Shown: positions 46,182 through 54,634, counted from the stretch's first letter. The stretch: 64,000 bases of DNA from an uncultured Roseovarius sp. (GCA_951812895.1 OX638333.1:3018001-3082000); one strand, 5' to 3'. Notes: a model not told the origin generated them from the sequence alone. Numbers and translations are program-made.

Positions 46182-47324
46182 ATGACGACCGTCCTCTCAC
46201 CAGATGCAGTTCGCGAAGTCTCGCAAGGGTATAGTGATGACCCATCGCGTTCATTGTCGCTTCGGGCGGATGCCTATACCCGTGCTGAATGGTTCGCAGC
46301 AGATCAGCAGGCTATTTTGGCCAAAAGCTGGCAATGGGTGTGTCATGTTGAAAAACTGCGCGATCCTGGCTCATATCTCACAGTAGAAATCGCCGGCCAC
46401 CCCATTGCAGTGGTGCGTGACCGCGAAGGGGTGCTGCGCGGGTTTTTTAACGTCTGCAAGCACCGAGCCCATGAACTGCTCAGCGGTGAGGGCAACACCA
46501 CCCGGATCATGTGCCCCTATCACGCCTGGGTGTACCGGCTGGATGGTCAACTGGTCCGCGCGCCAGAGACCGAACATTTATCAGATTTCAGCACGGGTGA
46601 GATTTGCCTCGATCAGGTGCAGGTCGAAGAATTTGCGGGCTTCATCTATGTAAATCTGGACCCGCATGCGCTGTCCCTGTCCCAACAATCCGGTGATCTT
46701 GAAACCGAGATCCGTCATTGGGCACCGGACATAGACCAGCTGACTTTTGGCCACCGGCTGACCTATGACATCAAGTCGAACTGGAAAAATGTCGTTGATA
46801 ACTTTCTGGAATGCTATCACTGCCCGACCGCGCACAAGGATTTCTGCGATCTGGTGGACATGGATACCTACAAGGTTGTCACCTACGATATTTATTCCTC
46901 GCATATGGCCGATGCGGGCTCCGGCGCCAACAGCGCCTATGATGTTTCAAATGCCACCGTACGTACCCACGCGGTCTGGTGGCTATGGCCCACTACCTGC
47001 CTGATGCGCTATCCGGGGCGGTCGTCGATGATTGTGCTTAACATCATTCCAATGGGACCGGACCGCACGCTGGAAACCTATGATTTCTTTCTGGAAACAC
47101 CTGAGCCTGACGCGATGGAATTGGATGCAATCCGTTATCTGGATGAGGTCCTGCAGGTCGAAGATATCGGGCTTGTCGAAAGCGTACAGCGCGGCATGAA
47201 CACACCCGCCTTCACCCAAGGGCGTATCGTCAATGATCCTACAGGTTCTGGTAAGTCAGAACATGCCGTGCATCACTTTCACGGACTTGTTCTTGATGCA
47301 TACCAGAAGGCCGCCGCCCCATGA
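46182..47324 (+). CDS. Rieske oxygenase of the carnitine/betaine monooxygenase type
   Basis: A 380-residue oxygenase. Rieske ligands are Cys92/His94 and Cys111/His114. The catalytic iron ligands are His213 and His218 in NFLECYHCPTAH. The bridging acid that is usually Asp is Glu210, as in carnitine monooxygenase CntA, whose active site also uses Glu. The LVESVQRGM segment near the end is shared with CntA. I infer oxidation of a quaternary amine. No reductase subunit is encoded nearby. It overlaps the sulfatase gene by 4 bases and heads the operon. Confidence 0.88.
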   Translation: MTTVLSPDAVREVSQGYSDDPSRSLSLRADAYTRAEWFAADQQAILAKSWQWVCHVEKLRDPGSYLTVEIAGHPIAVVRDREGVLRGFFNVCKHRAHELLSGEGNTTRIMCPYHAWVYRLDGQLVRAPETEHLSDFSTGEICLDQVQVEEFAGFIYVNLDPHALSLSQQSGDLETEIRHWAPDIDQLTFGHRLTYDIKSNWKNVVDNFLECYHCPTAHKDFCDLVDMDTYKVVTYDIYSSHMADAGSGANSAYDVSNATVRTHAVWWLWPTTCLMRYPGRSSMIVLNIIPMGPDRTLETYDFFLETPEPDAMELDAIRYLDEVLQVEDIGLVESVQRGMNTPAFTQGRIVNDPTGSGKSEHAVHHFHGLVLDAYQKAAAP

Positions 47325-48868
47325 CAAACCCAACGCGACGGCCCAACATTGTCGTCATCATGGCGGATCAGCTGGCGCCGCATTTTACCGGCGCATATGG
47401 GCACAAGGTGGCCAAAACCCCGCACATGGATGCGCTGGCCGCGCGCGGGATGCGGTTTGATGCGGCCTATTGCAACTCGCCATTATGTGCGCCGTCACGC
47501 TTTGCCTTTATGTCCGGCCAGCTGATCAGCCGGATCGCCGCCTATGACAATGCCTCGGAATTCCGCGCCTCAGTGCCCACCTTTGCCCATTACCTGCAAA
47601 TGCTGGGATACCGGACCTGCCTTTCAGGCAAGATGCATTTCGTCGGCCCGGACCAGAAACACGGGTTTCAGGACCGTGTGACCACAGATATTTACCCCGC
47701 CGATTTCGCATGGACCCCTGATTGGGAAGCACCGGATGAACGGATCGACAAGTGGTATCATAACATGCAAACGGTCAAGGAAAGCGGCGTCGCGGTCGCC
47801 ACCTTCCAAACCGATTATGATGACGAGGTCAGCTTTGCCGCGCGCCGGTGGCTGATTGACCGGGGCCGCGACCGCGCCGCCGGGGGTGAAAACCCGTTCT
47901 GCCTGGTGGCCTCATTCATCCACCCGCATGACCCCTATGTGGCCAAGCCCGAATGGTGGGATCTTTATTCTGATGAAGAGATCGAAATGCCCGCCTTTGT
48001 GCCCGCTTTGGCGGATCAGGACCCGTTTTCGCGTCGTTTGATGGATGGGATTGAGGCCAGTTATGTGCCCCTGACTGACGAGGAAATTCGCCGGGCCCGC
48101 CGCGCCTACCTCGCCAATGTCAGTTATTTTGACAGCAAGGTGGGTGAGGTGGTGCGCGCGTTGGAAGAAACCGGTGAGATCGTTAACACCATCGTCATCG
48201 TCACCGCTGATCACGGCGATATGCTGGGCGAACGCGGCTTATGGTACAAGATGAACTTCTTTGAACATTCGGCCCGAGTACCGCTGATCATGGCCGGGCC
48301 GGATATTGCGCAAGGCACGGCTCAAAACGCTTGCTCACTGGTCGACTTACTACCCACATTTCTTGAGATCGCAGGCAGCGACACCGGGATAGTGGGCGAG
48401 CCTGTGGATGGTCGTTCGCTTATGCCACTGGCCCGGGGCGATACAGACACGATGGATGAGGCGATTGGGGAATATTGTGCCGAGATGACACCTTTCCCGG
48501 TTCTGATGATCCGGCGCGGCACGCTGAAATACATCCACTGCGATGCTGATCCGCCGCAGCTCTATGATCTGGCACTAGACGCGCTGGAACAGGTCAACCT
48601 TGCCGATGACCCGACCTACGCCAGCCATGCCACGGCTTTTGCAACAGAGGTGGCGGCGCGCTGGGATTTTCCCACCCTGCGCGAAAACATCATCGCCACC
48701 CAAAAATCCCGCCGAGCGCTGCACGCAGCGATGGGCGCGGGGTCGGGCGAGCACTGGGATTACAACCCACCCCGCGATGCCTCGCAGGAATATGTGCGCA
48801 ATCACATGGACTGGACAGAGGCCGCCGCGCGTTACCGGTTTCCCCCGCTAAAGGAGACAGACACATGA
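47321..48868 (+). CDS. Choline-sulfatase-like type I sulfatase
   Basis: A 515-residue cytoplasmic sulfatase without a signal peptide. The catalytic Cys56, to be converted to formylglycine, lies in SPLCAPSR (C-x-P-x-R). Metal ligands include Asp16 and the TADHGD motif near 295. MHFVGPDQKHGF and TTDIYPADFAWTPDW are strong BetC (choline-sulfatase) marks, and the C-terminus DYNPPRDASQEYVRNHMDW matches the special choline-sulfatase C-terminal domain. Unlike most betC genes, it is not beside betA, betB or betI. It may cleave choline-O-sulfate or a related sulfate ester. Confidence 0.88.
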   Translation: MTNPTRRPNIVVIMADQLAPHFTGAYGHKVAKTPHMDALAARGMRFDAAYCNSPLCAPSRFAFMSGQLISRIAAYDNASEFRASVPTFAHYLQMLGYRTCLSGKMHFVGPDQKHGFQDRVTTDIYPADFAWTPDWEAPDERIDKWYHNMQTVKESGVAVATFQTDYDDEVSFAARRWLIDRGRDRAAGGENPFCLVASFIHPHDPYVAKPEWWDLYSDEEIEMPAFVPALADQDPFSRRLMDGIEASYVPLTDEEIRRARRAYLANVSYFDSKVGEVVRALEETGEIVNTIVIVTADHGDMLGERGLWYKMNFFEHSARVPLIMAGPDIAQGTAQNACSLVDLLPTFLEIAGSDTGIVGEPVDGRSLMPLARGDTDTMDEAIGEYCAEMTPFPVLMIRRGTLKYIHCDADPPQLYDLALDALEQVNLADDPTYASHATAFATEVAARWDFPTLRENIIATQKSRRALHAAMGAGSGEHWDYNPPRDASQEYVRNHMDWTEAAARYRFPPLKETDT

Positions 48869-49659
48869 TGTTAAAGGGGAAAACAGCCCTTGTTACCGGC
48901 GGTCGCGGCGGCATAGGGCGCGCTATCGTTGCACGGTTCCTGCGTGAAGGTGCAACCGTTTTCGCCGCCGATCTGACACCCGAAGGGTCCCTTGCAGCGC
49001 ATGATGAGGATGGCAGCCATTTCCTGAAACTCGACGTGACCCAAGAGGCCGACAGCATCGCGGCGATGTCTCAGGTTAGCCAAGAAGCAGGACAGCTCGA
49101 CATTTTGGTCAACGCCGCCGGGATCGAGATCGAAAAGACGATCGAGGATACCACGCTCGAAGAATGGAACCGCTCTTTTGCGGTCAATGTCACCGGAACC
49201 TTTCTGACATCCAAACATGCGCTTCCTTTGATGCGGGCAGCGGCGGGGCAAGGAGCGAGTGCCAGCATAATCAACTTCGGCTCCTATGACGGGTTCATCG
49301 CTGACCCCGGCCTTGCGGTCTATTGTGCCACCAAGGGTGCAGTGCATGCACTGACCCGTGCCATGGCCTGTGACCACGGGCCAGAGGGTATCCGGGTCAA
49401 CGCGATCTGCCCGGGCTATGTCGACACACCAATGTTGCAAAGCTTTTTCACCGGCGACGGTTCCGGCGCCGGGGGCAAAAGCATCGATGATTTGCAACAG
49501 GCCGTACGCGATGTGCACCCGATGCGGACCTATGGCACCCCCGACGATATTGCCAATCTGGTCAACTGGCTGGCCAGCGACGAGGCACGCTATGCCAGTG
49601 GGCAGCTTTGGGTGCTTGACGGTGGGTTGTCGGCCCAAGTCCAGCAGATGAAATTGTGA
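48865..49659 (+). CDS. Short-chain dehydrogenase (SDR 1 of the operon)
   Basis: A 264-residue SDR. The TGGRGGIG motif (11-18) binds NAD(P), and NAAG is near residue 86. The catalytic serine lies in NFGSYDGF, and the Tyr/Lys pair is Tyr153/Lys157 in YCATK. It ends with the YASGQLWVLDGG loop. The start overlaps the sulfatase stop, with AAGGAG at 48851-48856. A dehydrogenase acting on a hydroxylated or demethylated intermediate would fit the operon. The substrate is unknown. Confidence 0.9.
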   Translation: MMLKGKTALVTGGRGGIGRAIVARFLREGATVFAADLTPEGSLAAHDEDGSHFLKLDVTQEADSIAAMSQVSQEAGQLDILVNAAGIEIEKTIEDTTLEEWNRSFAVNVTGTFLTSKHALPLMRAAAGQGASASIINFGSYDGFIADPGLAVYCATKGAVHALTRAMACDHGPEGIRVNAICPGYVDTPMLQSFFTGDGSGAGGKSIDDLQQAVRDVHPMRTYGTPDDIANLVNWLASDEARYASGQLWVLDGGLSAQVQQMKL

Positions 49660-49667
49660 GGAAGGCC

Positions 49668-50072
49668 ATGAAACTGATCAAATCAGGACAAGCCCAAAGT
49701 GAACCGGCAACCGGCGCGCTTTACGTACAAGGCGCAATAGAATTTGCACTTCTTGCGGGAGCACCCGACACCAATCAGGTAGAGATTTATCAGGTCGATT
49801 TCGCAGCAGGTGCGCGCAACCGGGTGCATGTTCACAAAAAAGACCAGATCCTGATCGGCCTGAGCGGGCAGGGTATCGTTGCAGATGCTGCGGGCGAACA
49901 GGTGATGGGCCCCGGCGATACGGTGACCATCCCGTCGGGCCACCCGCACTGGCATGGCGCAAGCTCTGATCATGCCTTTTCCCATATCACGGTTGCTGTG
50001 CCCGGGGATGAAATCGAGATTGTTGATCAGGATGACCGAGGTGCCTGGGGCGCACTGCCTGATGGTGAATAA
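49668..50072 (+). CDS. Cupin domain protein
   Basis: A 134-residue single-domain cupin. Motif 1 reads VHVHKKDQILIGLSGQG, with His54 and His56, but Gln60 stands where the usual Glu ligand is. Motif 2 is PSGHPHWHGASS, offering His92, His94 and His96. The change of Glu to Gln may alter metal binding. It lies between two SDR genes, 8 bases after the first, and AGGAAGG precedes the ATG. Its role is unknown: an isomerase, lyase or sensor are all possible. Confidence 0.84.
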   Translation: MKLIKSGQAQSEPATGALYVQGAIEFALLAGAPDTNQVEIYQVDFAAGARNRVHVHKKDQILIGLSGQGIVADAAGEQVMGPGDTVTIPSGHPHWHGASSDHAFSHITVAVPGDEIEIVDQDDRGAWGALPDGE

Positions 50073-50095
50073 TCAAAACGGATGGAGGTTGCGTT

Positions 50096-50836
50096 ATGCG
50101 ACTGACCTGTAAAAAGGCGCTTGTCACCGGTGGCCGACAGGGGATCGGGCGCGGCATTGTTCAGGCATTTCTTGCGGAAGGTGCTAGCGTGGTGACCTGC
50201 GGCCGTGGTGCTGATCCCGGTGATCTTACCGAAGGGTGCGGATGGGTTCAGGCCGATGTCTCAGACGCGTCTAGCGTCGCAGCTTTGGTCGCCGAAACCG
50301 GCCCAATTGATATCCTTGTGAACAACGCAGGCGTGCAGGTTGAAAAGACTGTGCCCGACAGCACAGATGCCGACTGGGATGCTGTGATCGGTGCCAACTG
50401 CCGCGGCGTTTTTAACACCTGCCGTGCCTATATTCCATTGATGTCGCCCGGTGCGTCGATCATCAATATCGGCTCGATTTCCGGAACGCATGCGGATCCG
50501 TCCATGGCGCTCTACAATGCGTCAAAGGCTTTTGTGCATGGGCTGACACGCTCGATTGCAGTCGATCACGGCCCACGTGTTCGATGCAATGCCATCTGTC
50601 CGGGTTGGATTGAGACGGGGATGCTGGACGCAGGGTTTGACCTTGCTCAAAACCCCACCACCGCGCGCACTGATGCAGTTGCCCGCCACCCCGTGCGCCG
50701 GTTCGGACAGCCCGCCGATATCGCCGCAATGGCAGTCTGGCTCGCATCGGACGAGGCAGGTTTCGCCAGCGGGCAGCTCTTTACCATCGACGGCGGTATG
50801 ACCGCTGCCTCTCCTTTGCAACCGGGGTTGTTCTGA
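50096..50836 (+). CDS. Short-chain dehydrogenase (SDR 2 of the operon)
   Basis: A 246-residue SDR. TGGRQGIG (11-18) binds the nucleotide, NNAG is near residue 81, and the catalytic Tyr140/Lys144 pair is in YNASK. ICPGWIETGM and FASGQLFTIDGG close the fold. It resembles SDR 1 of the same operon in several segments, so the two may act in sequence or on similar substrates. It overlaps the following gene by one base. Confidence 0.9.
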   Translation: MRLTCKKALVTGGRQGIGRGIVQAFLAEGASVVTCGRGADPGDLTEGCGWVQADVSDASSVAALVAETGPIDILVNNAGVQVEKTVPDSTDADWDAVIGANCRGVFNTCRAYIPLMSPGASIINIGSISGTHADPSMALYNASKAFVHGLTRSIAVDHGPRVRCNAICPGWIETGMLDAGFDLAQNPTTARTDAVARHPVRRFGQPADIAAMAVWLASDEAGFASGQLFTIDGGMTAASPLQPGLF

Positions 50837-51765
50837 TGTCAGAGTTTGCGCATACAGCCTGTCTTGGTGCGGGCGTCATCGGGGCCAGCTGGACCGCATT
50901 ATTCCTCGCGTCTGGCCGCTCTGTCGCGGTGTATGATCCGCAGGACGGTGCTGCTGATTTTGTGCGGCGCTATATCGAAACCGCCTGGCCTGCTCTGGTT
51001 GGATTGGGGTTGGCGGACAAGGGAACACCCGACGCGGTGACATTTCACCAATCTGCGGCCCGGGCTGTCGAAGGCGCTGCCTTTGTACAGGAAAGCGTGC
51101 CAGAGCGTCTGGAGATCAAACATCCGCTTTATGCTGACGTTGAACCTGCACTTGAACCAGATGCGGTGGTTGCCTCATCGGCGTCGGGCCTCACCCTCAG
51201 CGAATTGCAGCAAGGATGGCGCGATCCTGCCCGCCTTGTCCTTGGCCACCCGTTTAATCCGCCCCATCTCATTCCGCTGGTCGAGGTGATGGGCAATGAT
51301 CGAACAGCCCCGGATGCGGTGGAATTGGCCGAGAAGTTCTACAAGGCCGTTGGCAAGATCACCATTCGTGTCCACCGCGAGGTGCCGGGCCATGTCGCCA
51401 ACCGGCTTCAGGCCGCAGTCTGGCGCGAAGCGATCCATCTGGTACTGGAAGGCGTGGCCAGTGTCGGCGACGTGGACAAGGCGATGTGGGCGGGTCCGGG
51501 TTTGCGTTGGGCGGCAATGGGACCAACACAGCTCTTTCACCTTGGTGCGGGAGAGGGCGGGATTGCAGAGTTCTGCGACCGGTACGCAGACAGCTTCAAC
51601 CGCTGGTGGGATGACCTCGGCGACCCGCGCCTGACACCAGAGGTCGCCGCGACACTCAGTGAAGGTATCAACCAAGAAACGGGCGAAACGCCCACGGCTG
51701 AATTATCTGCACAACGCGACGCACTGATCGTGACCATGCAGCGCGCGATAGGGGATATTCGATAG
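50836..51765 (+). CDS. 3-hydroxyacyl dehydrogenase family protein (carnitine dehydrogenase/L-gulonate dehydrogenase-like)
   Basis: A 309-residue NAD-dependent 3-hydroxy acid dehydrogenase. GAGVIGAS (11-18) is the NAD fold, SSASGL is near 117, and GHPFNPPHLIPLVEV (about 139-153) contains the active-site His. This combination is shared by L-carnitine 3-dehydrogenase, L-gulonate 3-dehydrogenase and 3-hydroxybutyryl-CoA dehydrogenase. In a quaternary-amine context carnitine-type beta-hydroxy acid oxidation is the leading guess. It is the last gene of the operon, with one-base overlap to SDR 2. Confidence 0.88.
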   Translation: MSEFAHTACLGAGVIGASWTALFLASGRSVAVYDPQDGAADFVRRYIETAWPALVGLGLADKGTPDAVTFHQSAARAVEGAAFVQESVPERLEIKHPLYADVEPALEPDAVVASSASGLTLSELQQGWRDPARLVLGHPFNPPHLIPLVEVMGNDRTAPDAVELAEKFYKAVGKITIRVHREVPGHVANRLQAAVWREAIHLVLEGVASVGDVDKAMWAGPGLRWAAMGPTQLFHLGAGEGGIAEFCDRYADSFNRWWDDLGDPRLTPEVAATLSEGINQETGETPTAELSAQRDALIVTMQRAIGDIR

Positions 51766-52099
51766 AATGTTGTCCCAAAAAATTGAATCAGATCGGCAAA
51801 CGGTCTTGAACCGCTATTCGGACGTTGCCCCTGCGCGAAACAGCGGGCGGAGCCCGCCGCGCATCGCCAGACCGCCCCAGAGGGCTGGCGATTTGGTAAA
51901 GCTTGGTGCACCGAATGGGTCTTAGACGTATTTGGCTGGCATAAAGGGCTGCCGAATTGGTGTTGGATCGACATCCCGCGGTCAGGCGATACGCGGCTTG
52001 GTGTTAGGGTGTTGAATGTTCGTAACTGGCCGGAGTTGCAGATAAAACGGACGGTACTGTAAGATCGCGCAGATGGTTCAAACAGGTTCTGACAGAGAC
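51766..52099. other. Gene-free stretch with a REP-like palindrome
   Basis: Between the dehydrogenase stop and the terminator of the USP/TRAP operon no coding frame is credible. A minus-strand frame over 51537-51974 is a shadow of the dehydrogenase gene extended into this spacer. The only structure is the palindromic element at 51843-51893. Confidence 0.45.
51843..51893 (+). repeat. REP-like extragenic palindrome, copy 2
   Basis: GCGGGC (51843-51848) pairs with GCCCGC (51852-51857), and ATCGCCAG (51863-51870) pairs with CTGGCGAT (51885-51892). The double-hairpin layout is the same as, and in reverse orientation to, the copy at 2922-2970. See that entry for the comparison. Confidence 0.6.
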
Positions 52100-52128
52100 A
52101 AAAAAATGGCGACCAGTATGGCCGCCAT
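52100..52128 (-). terminator. Intrinsic terminator of the USP/TRAP operon
   Basis: On the minus strand, ATGGCG and CGCCAT (plus positions 52106-52111 and 52123-52128) pair with inner CCA/TGG pairing, and the stem is followed by seven Ts. It lies 29 bases after the universal stress protein stop. Confidence 0.8.
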
Positions 52129-52156
52129 AGGTTAGGTCCAACGGGGAGAATCTCGC

Positions 52157-52645
52157 TTACTGGATGTGCGGCACAACGAGCGTTGGAACTGTCGAGCGCC
52201 GCAGCACTCTTTTGACCACTGTTCCGATAAAGGTGTGTCCGGTTCCGTGCTCATGCGTTCCCATAACGATCAGGCCGCAATTTAACTCTTTGGCGCGCTG
52301 CAAAATCGCTTCTGCGGGATGCCCGTCAACCAGTTCCACGGATACAACTGATGCGTAGGCTTCTTTTTCGTCACCTTTCAGCGATTTTACAAAATCCTGC
52401 TGGTTGGATTTGAGCATTTCTTTCACCGAAGCATGCCGGTCCTGGATCGCTTTTTTGCGCGAAGCGTCGTCCTGAATGAACATCCGCATCGTTACAATCG
52501 CATCCTGGGTCAGCGGCTCTGTGACGTGCAGAACATGCACTTGGGCGTTGTGGGCCTGCGCCATGCTCATAGCATGGCGCAGTGCGTTGTTTGCGTTGTC
52601 CGACAGGTCCGTTGCGAACAGGATATCGTTGATAACTGGTAGCAT
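52157..52645 (-). CDS. Universal stress protein, TRAP-linked
   Basis: A 162-residue UspA-fold protein. INDILFATDLSDNANNALRHA opens the fold, and the ATP-binding signature GTHEHGTGHTFIGTVVKRVLRRSTVPTLVV (G-2x-G-9x-G-S/T type) is near the end. The ATG at 52645 is preceded by AAAGGAAAG. A longer frame overlapping the permease stop has no such site. In Halomonas the TRAP transporter TeaABC has a downstream UspA-like TeaD that regulates uptake, so a regulatory role for the adjoining TRAP system is plausible. Confidence 0.86.
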   Translation of the reverse strand: MLPVINDILFATDLSDNANNALRHAMSMAQAHNAQVHVLHVTEPLTQDAIVTMRMFIQDDASRKKAIQDRHASVKEMLKSNQQDFVKSLKGDEKEAYASVVSVELVDGHPAEAILQRAKELNCGLIVMGTHEHGTGHTFIGTVVKRVLRRSTVPTLVVPHIQ

Positions 52646-52667
52646 TTTCTTTCCTTTCGGTTCCCGA

Positions 52668-54008
52668 TCAATAGCCAAAGAATCGCGGTAGCCAGAGCGA
52701 TATCTCGGGGAAGAACGCGATTATGAAGATGGCAATCGTGTTGATGAACGCAAACGGAAGAGCTGCCACAGATATTCGTTCTATCGATATGTTCGATATA
52801 CCCGAGGCAATGAACAGGTTCTCCCCCAACGGTGGCGTCTGAAACCCAATTCCCAGTGTGCAAACCATCACCACACCAAAGTGGATCGGGTCGATACCAA
52901 CGCTATAGGCCACTGGCAGCATCACGGGTACCAGGATCAGGATGGTTGCCAATGTCTCCATGAACATGCCTACAAACAGCAGGAAGAAGATCACCAGCGT
53001 CCAAATGATATAGATGTTGTCAGTAACCGACAGCATGCCATCCGCGATAATCGCCGGGATCTGGTTTTCCACCAGCAGGCGGCCAAACACCGTTGCGGTG
53101 AACATGATCAGCAGAACCCGACCTGTCAGCCACGTGGTTGTCTCCAGCGAAGTAAACAACTTCTCCCAGCTCAGCTCGCGATAGATAAAGGCGCCGACAA
53201 CCAGCGTGTAGAAGATGGCGACAATTGCGGCCTCGGTAGGTGTAAAGAAACCTGAATAGATCCCACCCAGAATGACCACAGGTGCCATCAGCGCCCAGAA
53301 ACCACGATACAACTCACACCAGATACCGCGGGCCGACCAGCCTTCGGTCGTGCCTTTATAACCGTTCTTCTTGGCAAGAATATAGTTCATGATCAAAAGG
53401 CTGCCCGCGATCAGGAACGCAGGCATAAAGCCGGCAATAAACAATTTCGGGATCGAAACCGTTTGGAATGTACCATGTTCGGCTACAGCCTCAGGTGGGG
53501 CTGGCATGCCAAGTGCGGCAATCCCAAAGATGATCAGAGGGATCGACGGTGGAATAACAATACCCAGACCACCGGAAGAGGCGGTAATCGCCGACGAAAA
53601 GTCCCGCCCATAGCCGCGTTGGATCATGGCTGGGATCATCAGCATACCAACAGCTGCAGTCGTTGCTGGCCCAGAGCCGGAAATCGCGCCAAAGAACAGG
53701 CAGGCAAAGACCGTGGCTGCAGACATCCCGCCGGTGAAAGGCCCGGCAAAGCTTTCTGCCACATTGATCAGCCTTCGGGACAGGCCCGAGGCTTCCATTA
53801 AAGCCCCTGCAAGAATGAAGGCAGGCAGCGCCATCAGCGGAAAGGACCCCACCGAGGTAAACGCGATCTGCACAAATTTGATCGGATTCTCATCCAGATA
53901 CAGAAAGGTGAGAAGTGTCGATACACCTAGCGCTACCGTGATCGGTGCGCCGATAAACAGTAGCAATAAAAAGCCACCGAACAGCAGTAGAATAAGTTCG
54001 CTTCCCAT
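52668..54008 (-). CDS. TRAP transporter large permease (DctM family)
   Basis: A 446-residue membrane protein with about twelve helices. It begins MGSELILLLFGGFLLLLFIGAPITVALG, and GAISGSGPATTAAVGMLMIPAMIQRGYG (about residues 110-137) is the DctM signature. It carries the transport path of a sodium-coupled tripartite importer for organic acids or osmolytes. It directly follows the small permease gene (one-base overlap). The substrate is unknown. Confidence 0.93.
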   Translation of the reverse strand: MGSELILLLFGGFLLLLFIGAPITVALGVSTLLTFLYLDENPIKFVQIAFTSVGSFPLMALPAFILAGALMEASGLSRRLINVAESFAGPFTGGMSAATVFACLFFGAISGSGPATTAAVGMLMIPAMIQRGYGRDFSSAITASSGGLGIVIPPSIPLIIFGIAALGMPAPPEAVAEHGTFQTVSIPKLFIAGFMPAFLIAGSLLIMNYILAKKNGYKGTTEGWSARGIWCELYRGFWALMAPVVILGGIYSGFFTPTEAAIVAIFYTLVVGAFIYRELSWEKLFTSLETTTWLTGRVLLIMFTATVFGRLLVENQIPAIIADGMLSVTDNIYIIWTLVIFFLLFVGMFMETLATILILVPVMLPVAYSVGIDPIHFGVVMVCTLGIGFQTPPLGENLFIASGISNISIERISVAALPFAFINTIAIFIIAFFPEISLWLPRFFGY

Positions 54009-54571
54009 TATTTGTCCCCCTGATCGGCAGCTGATGTGTCAGCTCCGCCGATCTCTGCTCTGACTTCTTCAAGATCGATTGAGTCTGGATCACGCAGATC
54101 TTCGTTCAGAATGATTTTCTTGTAGTTCACCTGAATGATCCGGATGGTCATCAGGGTGAAAGCGATGGGCAAAACGATGTAGACCCAGCTGAGGTGAAAG
54201 CCCAAGGTCTGCGATGACTGAAACCGGTTCATTTTGTTGAAGATGAAGTCGATCGCCAGATACACAAAGTAGACATTGAAGAAGATCCAGAAAAGATCTG
54301 CAAAGGCTTCGATGAATTTGATCGCGCGGGGCGGGAGAAACTTGAACTGAAAAGTTACCCTGTTATGTGCGCCCATTTTCGCGGCATAGCTCGCACCGAA
54401 AAAGACGAACCAGACGAACATGTAGATGGATAGTTCTTCAACCCAGGAAAATGAGAAGTTGAAGAGTGTTCGCACGACGACTTGCAAGAACAGAAGGCAC
54501 ACAAATATCGCCAGTAATGTGCGACATATGTAGCTTTCTATATTGTTAACTATTCCCCAGAATTTTGTCAT
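54008..54571 (-). CDS. TRAP transporter small permease (DctQ family)
   Basis: A 187-residue protein with four helices and a charged C-terminal tail (about 155-187). The stretch RTLFNFSFSWVEELSIYMFVWFVFFGASYA is typical of DctQ. It supports the large permease. A 63-base gap after the binding-protein gene holds a stem-loop (54592-54618). The last base overlaps the large permease start. Confidence 0.9.
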   Translation of the reverse strand: MTKFWGIVNNIESYICRTLLAIFVCLLFLQVVVRTLFNFSFSWVEELSIYMFVWFVFFGASYAAKMGAHNRVTFQFKFLPPRAIKFIEAFADLFWIFFNVYFVYLAIDFIFNKMNRFQSSQTLGFHLSWVYIVLPIAFTLMTIRIIQVNYKKIILNEDLRDPDSIDLEEVRAEIGGADTSAADQGDK

Positions 54572-54591
54572 TTGTCCCTCGCTGTCAGAAT

Positions 54592-54618
54592 AGGAAGCGC
54601 CAATGATAGGCGCTTCCT
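54592..54618 (-). terminator. Stem-loop between TRAP binding-protein and small-permease genes
   Basis: AGGAAGCGCC (54592-54601) pairs perfectly with GGCGCTTCCT (54609-54618) around a 7-base loop. It follows the binding-protein stop but has no strong U-tract on the minus strand. It may be an mRNA stability element or a partial attenuator. Confidence 0.6.
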
Positions 54619-54634
54619 TACGTTTTAGAGAGTC

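Noticed and set aside
51537-51974. 145-residue minus-strand frame over the dehydrogenase end and spacer
   Set aside because: It is a shadow of the plus-strand gene extended through the palindromic element.
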